From IMG/VR virus record IMGVR_UViG_3300025282_000281, positions 1 through 22,156 of that record: DNA of 22,156 nucleotides, one strand, 5' to 3'. Source of the DNA: a virus. The position numbers and the translations under genes were made by a program. Under the pieces are notes generated by a model, which was given only the letters and a program-made list of their open reading frames with translations, made no database searches and was not told the origin of the DNA. Below are positions 12,761-20,700 of the stretch, in pieces; position 1 is the first letter of the stretch; each line of letters opens with the position of its first letter.

Positions 12761-15184
12761 CTACTGCTGTCTCTGTTTCATCAACTCACGTTCGCGAGCC
12801 GCGTTAATGCGGGCGTCTGCGATATCTTCTGCCGATTGTATGCGTTTCTCGCCAAGATCTGCATTAATGGCGGCTTTCTGCTCTTCCAGCTGCAACCGCT
12901 CCTTGTCCATAGCGGATTCGTTGGCATCCCGTCGTGCCCTAATTTCCAGATCCTTCTCTTTCAAGGCAATCAACGGATCTTGTGAAGTCTCTCCACTTAT
13001 CTGATTACTCAATGCTTTTAGCTCCTGCATACCTTCTGCAATTAATTGCGCGACCTGGGATTCAATCTGCATCATTTCTTCCGGCGTAGGCTCGCGGCCA
13101 CCAAGCTGTGGCGACAATTCAGTATAAACCTGCTCCTTCGCCTTCAACGAAACGTGATCCATCACGTGCTTTTGCAACGCCATCGTTACGCCGGGTAACT
13201 GACCCACCATGGAAGAGGAACCGAACACCATATGAGCCATGATGTGCGCGTTATGGTTTTGCCCCTCAAAGGCCATAAGAGGCAGATTTTCCAGGGATTC
13301 CGAATTCTCTAACGCCGGATCTTTAGGCTTTGGATCACCCTGGTCCACAGGCTTGAGAATGTTGTCCACGTCCGGGACGCCAATCGCTTTATACATGCGA
13401 CGGTATGCTTCATACATGTTGTGAAGATCCGGCGCAGATTGCGCCAGCTGAAGCTCCGTTTGAGCCAGTGTGATACGCTGCGACATTGAGAAGATATTCG
13501 GGTCCGAAACCGGGATAATATCGACACGATCATCAAAGTCCTTTGCTTTAACGGTGCGTTCTGCACCTACCACGTTATAAGGATATTCGGGCGGAAGAGA
13601 CTCCCCAAACACCCGCGCCAGCAGCATGAACTCCTCTTTCTGGGCATAATGCAACCGTTTGTGAATAGCGGACATGACTTTCGCGCCCTGTTCCAAAAGC
13701 GCAATCGTCGTTCCCACCGCCGCCTGTTGGTTGCCGTCACCAACCTGAATATCGGAAACGGCTGCAAACCGCCGTCCCGCATCGACACAAAAACCCATCA
13801 ACTGGAACAACGTCTGATCCGCCCCTTTGTAAGGCAGCAGCATCAATGAATCGCGAATAGCGCCACCCGGTGCGTCGATGTCCCTGAATTCGCCGGGAGC
13901 CAGCGGTTCGTCGTCGTTCCGGATGCGTAGACCTCTGGCCTTGAACCCGGCGGGAAGGTTTGAAAGCGTACCGGCGTCGATTAACTGGCGAAGTGCCGCC
14001 GTCGCCGTGCGGCTCAAACCGCCAATCATGTGAATCAGTCCCAGGCCATAGAAGCCAAACCCCGGCAGGAATTTAAAGTGGGCAAAATACTGGATCTTGG
14101 TCTTTTTGGGATCGTCGGGGTTCCAGTTGCGACGAATGCTTAAAACCGTACTATTGTCCTCCGACACGGTAACGATATAAGGCAGCTTAATTCCCGTAGG
14201 CTCTTCGGCCTCGTCGCGGTCTTCATAGCCTTCGATATCCAGATTGACGTGGCACTCCAGCAAAGTCGCGTCCCTATCTAAAAAGGTCGGCTCAATGCCG
14301 CTGATGTCGTCCATCTCGTCCCGTACCTGGGACTGGTCTTTCTGGTGAGGCGTCACCGGAACGTCTTTATAGAAACCAGCCACCTGCTTCTTGCGTAATT
14401 CGTTCTCCGACAACTGAATAACGTGCGTCACGTTTTCAGCCGTCTCCAAATCCGTCGCCGTGTACGGAACGATCAACTCTTCCGCCGGAACGAACTTGCT
14501 GACTGCCCGTCCCAGGAATTCGTCGTAATAGACCTTCTTGAAGGTAGATCCGGACAGCGGCAGATAAAACAACATCTGGTCAACTTCCGGCGTGTATTCC
14601 GTCATCACGCAGGTAAGCTGATAGTTCATGTAATGACGCACCCGTTCCGCCTGATCTTCGACAGCCGGGTCTATCTTACCCATAATCTTGGTGTGAACAG
14701 GCCCCCCTGCGGGAAGCATCTCCCCGAAAGCCTGGGCCTGAAACTGCGTCACCGCTTCGGCCAAAAGCGGATGCGTTACGCCGGTTGCTCCCCGAAACGG
14801 TTCAACCCGGTCTTCATACTTGAAGCCAAGAAGCTCCAATCCGATAGTGTAGGCTTCCTCCCAATCCTTGCGTCCGCTCTTGTTGCTTTCGTATTCGTCC
14901 ATCAGCGTCGAAGAAATGGCCGACAAAACCCTGTCGTCCACCGTTTCGGCCAGATTCTCGTAAAAGCCCTCCTCGCCAACGACCGCGCTGGGATCGAAGT
15001 CGATCACCACGCCGCCGTCTTCCTCCAGTTCGATATTGAGGTCCGGAGTTTGGATGAGGCTCCTGTCTTGCACCTCGACTTCGGCCCCGTCCTCTATTTC
15101 CAATTCAACCGGAGGAATGGCGTCCCTGCGTTCAATTAACGCAGCTGCGCCAAGATTGCTTCTGGGAAGACCGGTCTCAGCCAT
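12761..15184 (-). CDS. Portal protein
   Basis: This is an 807-residue protein with the hallmarks of large P22/podovirus-type portals: an acidic N-terminal region of roughly 100 residues, the helical SGRKDWEEAYTIGLELLGF, then FRGATGVTHPLLAEAVTQF, QAQAFGEMLPAGGPV, and FYLPLSGSTFKKVYYDE. A long helix-rich tail follows, with a charged coiled coil over about the last 85 residues, probably the barrel. It would form the twelve-subunit ring through which DNA is packaged and ejected. The preferred start is the ATG at 15184 (AGGA ten bases upstream), two bases after the stop of the previous gene; a TTG at 15190 is possible. Position downstream of terminase supports the call. Confidence 0.85.
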   Translation of the reverse strand: MAETGLPRSNLGAAALIERRDAIPPVELEIEDGAEVEVQDRSLIQTPDLNIELEEDGGVVIDFDPSAVVGEEGFYENLAETVDDRVLSAISSTLMDEYESNKSGRKDWEEAYTIGLELLGFKYEDRVEPFRGATGVTHPLLAEAVTQFQAQAFGEMLPAGGPVHTKIMGKIDPAVEDQAERVRHYMNYQLTCVMTEYTPEVDQMLFYLPLSGSTFKKVYYDEFLGRAVSKFVPAEELIVPYTATDLETAENVTHVIQLSENELRKKQVAGFYKDVPVTPHQKDQSQVRDEMDDISGIEPTFLDRDATLLECHVNLDIEGYEDRDEAEEPTGIKLPYIVTVSEDNSTVLSIRRNWNPDDPKKTKIQYFAHFKFLPGFGFYGLGLIHMIGGLSRTATAALRQLIDAGTLSNLPAGFKARGLRIRNDDEPLAPGEFRDIDAPGGAIRDSLMLLPYKGADQTLFQLMGFCVDAGRRFAAVSDIQVGDGNQQAAVGTTIALLEQGAKVMSAIHKRLHYAQKEEFMLLARVFGESLPPEYPYNVVGAERTVKAKDFDDRVDIIPVSDPNIFSMSQRITLAQTELQLAQSAPDLHNMYEAYRRMYKAIGVPDVDNILKPVDQGDPKPKDPALENSESLENLPLMAFEGQNHNAHIMAHMVFGSSSMVGQLPGVTMALQKHVMDHVSLKAKEQVYTELSPQLGGREPTPEEMMQIESQVAQLIAEGMQELKALSNQISGETSQDPLIALKEKDLEIRARRDANESAMDKERLQLEEQKAAINADLGEKRIQSAEDIADARINAARERELMKQRQQ

Positions 15185-15186
15185 TA

Positions 15187-17034
15187 TCAAAATATCCTAC
15201 GCTGCATCGACGGAGACAGGGTTGCTTCTCTCAAACGACGAACCCCGCTGCTTGGGCCGTGGTGAACGGGTCCTCCACCTTGATAATTCCGTTCGTCCTC
15301 CCGGCGCTTGGCAAGTTCGTACATGGTTTCACCTTCCTCGCGCACGGATCGCGAACCACGGGGCATGATTTCTCCCGCTTGCGTCCCGCGTCCAATGTAA
15401 CCACCCTGGTCATAACCGTGCAGACGCTTGAACCGTTCGTACATGGATTCACCGGCTTCGCGAACAGGAAGCGAGCCTCGCGGTGCAAGCTCCCCGGCCA
15501 TCGTTCCACGGCCCACGTGACCACCCCGTTGCATTTGCGGAGGAAAAACGTCTCCTTTGATACGCTCACCGGGCGTAAAGGCGGGGTCCTCAACTCCTAA
15601 AAAACCAGGCACCGTAGAAACCGTTTCTTCCATGATCCTTTCGCTAGGCAAAAGGGACCCTTGCGGAGAAGGTGGAGGAACTGCTGGCGCACCAAACTGT
15701 ATAAGAGTTGACCGGACGATATCAAATCGGGGGTCATTTATCTGAGCAAGATACTCCAAATCCCCACGATGCGTTTGAACGAAACCCACTATATCTTCCG
15801 TACTGCCGTGCCGCTGCACATCTACGAGACTTGCTACAATACCTGGGGCCTCCATAGGAATTCCTTGATCAGCCATTGCCGGTCCTCCATCTTGATACTG
15901 CTTAACTACGGGGCCACCTTGATTAATACCCTGGTACTTACGAATTGGCCTACCGCTATAGGGGTCATCTTCAAAAAGAACCCCACCAGGAGTATATGAT
16001 GGGTCCACATCTCGTTTTAGCTGATCTAAAAGGGACTTCAAAATCATGGTATTCCGGCTTTTATTTTCAAAGATGTCCAATCTTCTTTCATCGTCCCACG
16101 ATTTTATGTCGCGCTCTAAATCTCTGTGGCGTTCCTCATATCCAGGGTCCAGAGGAATCTCAGGACCCAGAAGTGGTCCCAGAGACTCACCAAAATCCCA
16201 AGAACCAACCGGTGGTTTAACTTCCATACCAGCCCTTTGTAACAAAGGATTACCAACGTCAGTTCCCGCTTGTAGAAGAGTGTCTTGGGGTCTTGCTTGT
16301 GCCTCTATATCCATACTAGGTGTATGCGCCGGTAATTGAGGCCGATACGCTGCTCCATAACCAACGTTGACCGGCATAATCGGAGTGTTCGTCGTAGCCC
16401 TGTTGTCTCGCAGTCGTTGAATTGCCTGTGATACGGGTCGTCCGATATACCCTCCTTCTCCTTCAGTGGCTCTGATATTAGAGGGTACGTCTCGTTCACG
16501 CATTTCTTGTGGAGCCTGATCATACGGAGATTCATATCCCGGTGGCGCTCGCAACGGAGTCTGAAGTATGTTCTCCCTAAAAGGCTGGTAGTCGGGCCTG
16601 CCTAAGTTAGGTGGTCCCGTATATCCTGGACCTTGCGTTGGTAAAGGTCCTTCTTGAGCAGTCCATTCTGGAAGAAGACCCCTTCCTTCCGCCTTCTTAT
16701 AAAGGTCGTAAAGAGACCCAATACCAGAAAGTACTTTAGGAGCAACAAGGCTGGTTCCCATGGTAAAGGGTGCAGCCAAAAGAGAGGCCCATCCGGGAAG
16801 AGAAACCGGTTTAACTGCATCCCAGGCACCACTAATAAGACTACCCAGCCCACCCCAAAAACCGCCGCCGGGACCTTCCCGCGAAACATCGACAGAAGGG
16901 GGGATGCCACCTTGAGGTGCGTATGAAGTAGGGTCTTCGGTTATAATGTCTTCTTCAAATTCACGTCCCCATCCGCCACCACCACCATAATCGCCAGCGC
17001 CACCATATGTACCAGCTACACCTTCCCCAATCAT
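15187..17034 (-). CDS. Gly/Pro-rich putative internal virion protein with C-terminal repeats
   Basis: I do not recognise a family. The 615-residue product starts with a Gly-rich segment. Residues about 58-115 are a Gly/Ala/Leu-rich, partly amphipathic stretch (WGGLGSLISGAWDAVK, LPGWASLLAAPFTMG) like the membrane-active parts of ejection proteins. A disordered Pro-rich middle follows, with helical DLERDIKSWDDERRLDIFE. The C-terminus has two 40-residue units, GGHVGRGTMAGELAPRGS and GGYIGRGTQAGEIMPRGS, each ending MYE. GGPV and GGYIGR motifs recur elsewhere in it. The ATG at 17034 overlaps the TGA of the basic 49-residue gene (TGATG), with AAGGA upstream. Position next to the portal suggests an internal or ejected virion protein; that is inference. 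Confidence 0.5.
   Translation of the reverse strand: MIGEGVAGTYGGAGDYGGGGGWGREFEEDIITEDPTSYAPQGGIPPSVDVSREGPGGGFWGGLGSLISGAWDAVKPVSLPGWASLLAAPFTMGTSLVAPKVLSGIGSLYDLYKKAEGRGLLPEWTAQEGPLPTQGPGYTGPPNLGRPDYQPFRENILQTPLRAPPGYESPYDQAPQEMRERDVPSNIRATEGEGGYIGRPVSQAIQRLRDNRATTNTPIMPVNVGYGAAYRPQLPAHTPSMDIEAQARPQDTLLQAGTDVGNPLLQRAGMEVKPPVGSWDFGESLGPLLGPEIPLDPGYEERHRDLERDIKSWDDERRLDIFENKSRNTMILKSLLDQLKRDVDPSYTPGGVLFEDDPYSGRPIRKYQGINQGGPVVKQYQDGGPAMADQGIPMEAPGIVASLVDVQRHGSTEDIVGFVQTHRGDLEYLAQINDPRFDIVRSTLIQFGAPAVPPPSPQGSLLPSERIMEETVSTVPGFLGVEDPAFTPGERIKGDVFPPQMQRGGHVGRGTMAGELAPRGSLPVREAGESMYERFKRLHGYDQGGYIGRGTQAGEIMPRGSRSVREEGETMYELAKRREDERNYQGGGPVHHGPSSGVRRLREATLSPSMQRRIF
15317..15560 (-). repeat. 120-bp tandem duplication encoding two 40-residue units
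   Basis: The sequences around 15318 and 15438 share CGTACATGG and neighbouring blocks at an offset of 120 bases. At the protein level the units contain GGYIGRGTQAGEIMPRGS and GGHVGRGTMAGELAPRGS, followed by VREEGETMYE and VREAGESMYE. Synonymous differences between the copies show that the protein motif is better conserved than the DNA, which suggests selection on the unit. Confidence 0.75.
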
Positions 17035-17183
17035 CACGATTTCCTTCGCTTCTTCGGCCTACTCTTGAAGTAGTTGACCTGCTTCTCCCGCTTCACCGCT
17101 TGCGCTCTGGTCGAGTACGTACCCAGATTCTTGCCGCTCTTTGAAACGAGCCGATGTCCACCGGAAACTTTACGAATGGTCAT
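17034..17183 (-). CDS. Very small basic protein, 49 residues
   Basis: An ATG at 17183 opens a 49-residue frame that ends in TGA at 17034, overlapping the next start codon. The product begins MTIRKVSGGHRLVSKSGKNL, continues GTYSTRAQAVKREKQVNYF and ends in a run of Arg and Lys. I recall short phage proteins with the pattern RKV-GGY-L-SK-GK-LG-T-T--A-KRE, which have no known function but are widespread. The coupling and the recognisable pattern make it likely real despite the lack of a clear Shine-Dalgarno. The basic tail may bind DNA. It fills the space between the lysine-rich 65-residue gene and the 615-residue gene. Confidence 0.6.
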   Translation of the reverse strand: MTIRKVSGGHRLVSKSGKNLGTYSTRAQAVKREKQVNYFKSRPKKRRKS

Positions 17184-17192
17184 GGGCGACGG

Positions 17193-17390
17193 TTACTTTT
17201 TCTTCTTCACCGCGCCGCCCTTTTTCTTCTTGACGACGCCGCCGCTTTTCTTTTTGAAGCCGTAAGTGCCTCGCGGCTTGCGTGTCGCCTTGGCGACGGC
17301 AATCCGGCCCTTTTCCGACATCTTCTTGTTGCGTTGGGGGCCGCGTGTCATTCCAAGTGATTCAGCTTTCCGTGCCGTATATGTCGCCAT
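17193..17390 (-). CDS. Lysine-rich small protein, 65 residues
   Basis: The product starts MATYTARKAESLGMTRGPQR, continues with MSEKGRIAVAKATRKPRGTY and ends in a very basic tail with GGVVKKKKGGAVKKKK, where a GG-V-KKKK unit is repeated. The tail resembles histone-like or nucleic-acid-binding extensions. An AAGGA seven bases upstream of the ATG at 17390 supports it. It is followed by another basic micro-gene, suggesting that both neutralise or condense packaged DNA or bind virion proteins; that is inference. No known catalytic domain is visible. Confidence 0.6.
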   Translation of the reverse strand: MATYTARKAESLGMTRGPQRNKKMSEKGRIAVAKATRKPRGTYGFKKKSGGVVKKKKGGAVKKKK

Positions 17391-17404
17391 AATCGTGTCC
17401 TTTT

Positions 17405-17773
17405 CTAATAGCTGACTTCGTTAGAGGGTGATGAATTCATTATAAGACCAACTCCACTCCCGACCACACACCCTTGTTTATCCCCGGAAGTGTGAAGAAT
17501 CAACGTCCAATCTTCGTTTTCCTCGTCAACCCAGACTTCATAAATGTCCTGCTGGTTCTTGCCGATAGCCGACAGCATCAACCTTTCGCCCCCCCACTTC
17601 AAACTTTTCTGCAAATTCTCGTAATTGGTGCAGGGGCTTCGGTGCTGGTAAATGCCGGTGGGAACCAGGGGAATGTAAAGCGGAGAACCGGCAGCTTCAG
17701 GTTCGACCTTGGTCGCGCAACCACTGCATAAGGCTATTGCCAAAGTCGCCACCGGGAGGGTCAACGCCATCAT
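17405..17773 (-). CDS. Small exported/lipoprotein-like phage protein, 122 residues
   Basis: The N-terminus MMALTLPVATLAIALCSGC looks like a signal peptide, with a possible lipidation Cys at 19; CSGC is not an ideal lipobox. The mature part contains two further Cys residues (SPCTNYENL, KQGCVVGSG) that could form a disulfide, a helical NLQKSLKWGGERL, and DIYEVWVDEENEDWTLILHT near the end, a pattern I recall from a small phage protein family with a WT-hydrophobic strand and one conserved Cys. The start is one base after the polyvalent gene stop. Localisation in the envelope is likely; function is unknown. Confidence 0.55.
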   Translation of the reverse strand: MMALTLPVATLAIALCSGCATKVEPEAAGSPLYIPLVPTGIYQHRSPCTNYENLQKSLKWGGERLMLSAIGKNQQDIYEVWVDEENEDWTLILHTSGDKQGCVVGSGVGLIMNSSPSNEVSY

Positions 17774-17774
17774 C

Positions 17775-20700
17775 TCACGCCCCCATAACTAGCGATTGAA
17801 CAGGATTTTTCATAAAATGTCCAATGCCTTGGAAAACGGGCTTTTCGACAGAACCGCCTTGGGCATAACCCGGTATTTGTATCATCTCATCGACGTATGA
17901 TTCCAGAACCTTGGTGCGGTCTAAAACCTCCTGGTCCCAGACAACGTAATTACGAGATCCTTTCTGACCGGGCCGACTAAATTGATCGAAATACTTGAGG
18001 CCGGGAATCCCTATTGCCTCTAAATCTGTCGCTACTTCTATTTTAGGCTTAACCCCTTCCAAAAAGGTTTGAACCTGCTTTCCGGTTAAATCCTCATATT
18101 TTAATCCCCGCGTCTCTGCCTCCGTTCTAAGAAATGAAGACAAACGCTGTGAATCTGTACTTGGACGTTTTTCCAAAGCCTTCATAAGTCCAGGTTGTTC
18201 ACTCAGCGGCATATCCCAGTCTAACATCCTGGCGGCGTCCGCATCCGGAACATCAAGTTTATATAAAGCGCCTTTGTCTACACGTCCTACTTTCAAATCA
18301 AGTCTATAAGCCATGTTTTCCAGAGCCGCCATGTGAGACTGGGGGTTACGGGGAAAATTAAACCATTGCACTACCTTTGCCGGTAGCTCTTCCCCATAAG
18401 CTCTTTTCCACGCTTCCTTAAACGGCACTTCTTTTCCAGCTTCCATTATTCCATATCGCTCAATGTCACTTAGTCTATTTTTATACATTCTTGCAACATC
18501 CGGAATTTCAGCTGCATAAAACCCGTGTCCAAATGCGCCATGGCCTTCACCCGTACCTATGAAGGCTTTACTTGGTCTTCCTTTCGGAAAACCCTTTTCC
18601 GCCAGCCATCGGGTCGGCCCACCATGAAAAACAGTTACGCCAGCCCCTAGCATGTTCATCCCCAGAAGCTCATGAGTTATGCCCTCTGTATAAACCTTCA
18701 TAGCATCTCTAATACGGCCTTGATCCATAAGGGCGTCAGAGGCTTCTCTTTCTCTATCTAGCTGCTCTCGAATCTCAGGAGGATACCTAAACAAGTCCAC
18801 CACAGGTAGTTTGGCCTCTAGACCGACAAGCGGGTCCATGGGATCGCCAACCCAACCGCCTTCTGCAAACTCTGGAAGCGTGACGATGCCGCCGGAAGCC
18901 TTACCGGGATCGTATTTAAATTCCCGCAACGCCCTCATATTGCCAGAATCCAATACGGAGAAAGGCACGTCGCTATATAAAGTGTTGGTTTTGGCGTCCT
19001 CCACGTCAAACGTCATGCCTTCGACACTTTCATCCCCGGCAGCGTCCCACAAGCCGTTTGCGATTTCTCGCAATTTCTTAGACGTTATGTCGTAAGCTTC
19101 CACGTTGTTTCCGGCAACGCGAACATAGCCAAGATGCCTTATTCCGTATTCTCTGGGATGAGAACCAGGATGACCCGAAGCTATGTGTAACTCTTCCTCG
19201 TTGATCCCCAACTTTTTTAATAAGGCTTCTTTTGCTTCAGGCTCGTCTTTGGTCAGCTCGTTACCGTAGGCATCTATTTCTGTCGTTTCCAACTCACGCA
19301 TTTTTCTCAAAATAAACCGACCAACGTCATATGTTAGAATTTCTCTTCCCTCCGGGCTTTCGGTCAGTTCATCATATTCATCCCCAATAGTCTCCGCTTT
19401 ATCGGCCCAGTCTTTCCAATCGACATCGAAATTAGCGTCTATAGCATCGACCAACTTACGTACTACATGTTCCCGGACGATCATGTCGTGGTTGAAATCG
19501 CCAACGTCGCCATCAGCAAATTGCGCTTCTCCTTCGACCAGGAACCACTCGCCCGGTACTTCTTTAAAGGTAGGCTTGAAATCCTTGGTTATGCCCATGA
19601 TTTCGTCGTATTCCCTCCGCGCCTGACGCGCCTCATCAGCTACGCTGCTCGGTGCATTAACCAATCTTTGTGCCGCTTCCGGCAATGTTCCAATGCCTTC
19701 TTCGGGCGGTGGAGAAAGGTCCGGTAAAGGTATGGCCTCTGCCGCTTCCGGCAACGTTCCGATGCCTTCTTCGGGCGTCGGCGTCATTAGTTCCTTGAAG
19801 TATTCCAGTCCCGACTTGTCCAGCCCAAACAATTCATGCGTCTTGGTTTCCTTTAGCCAATCCACCGCGTCCCCAATATTCTGTTTGTATTCGTCTGGAA
19901 TGTAGGGCCACGCTTGCTGGACGGCGGTTATGATAGGAAACATTCTTCGACTGATCTGCTTTAATCCACCGATACCACGCCACATCGGGCCTTTGCCCGT
20001 GGGCCGTGGTTCTTCGCCCGGTTCCCGTAATTGAGAAGCGGCGGAGGCTGCACCCAGTAGGGCGGGTAAATGATGCGGACGACGACGAGGAAACAATTCG
20101 AGAGGGGGTTCAGGGAGTTGTTGAATATTTTCTTTATCTAATACCAAATAGCTTATAGAGCCTGGATCTTCCACGCTGTTCTCGTAAATAATACCGTCAA
20201 AGCCTTTCTTTTTAAATTCTTCAAATGCTCCTGGCATATTTAACAGCATGAACAAATCATGTTCAGATATAGGATTTTCTTCCGTCCCATAAGGATTGTT
20301 AAGGGTTATTTCAAAAGGAATTATTTTTTCTCCCCCTGGCTTCCCTCCTTTCATGCGCGAATAAGTCCCTTCTCTTAGACGATTCTCTGCTGCTTGCGCC
20401 GTTCCAAAATGAAATCCTCCGAAACCTGTTTTCTCAGGAAGACCCTCCTCTCTAGTACCGTGATAGACTTTTCTAACAAGGGGCCGTGGTTCGTCAGCCG
20501 TCTCCGTGGGCCGTGGTTCCTGAAATATGGAGGCCGCATGTTGAAAACCTGTAGGATCTTCAGCTATCTTATCAAGCGCCCTTAATAACTCAGCAGCTTT
20601 CTTAAACTGCCTTTCACCTACAGCAACAGCCGCATCACGGGCTAATTTCTGGGGTCGATTAAATACTGGGATTTTTCTATGCTCATCTGCATATTTCTTC

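Noticed and set aside
14423-15139. 238-codon open frame on the plus strand
   Set aside because: It lies wholly antisense to the well-supported portal gene, has no recognisable motifs and no neighbours on its strand.
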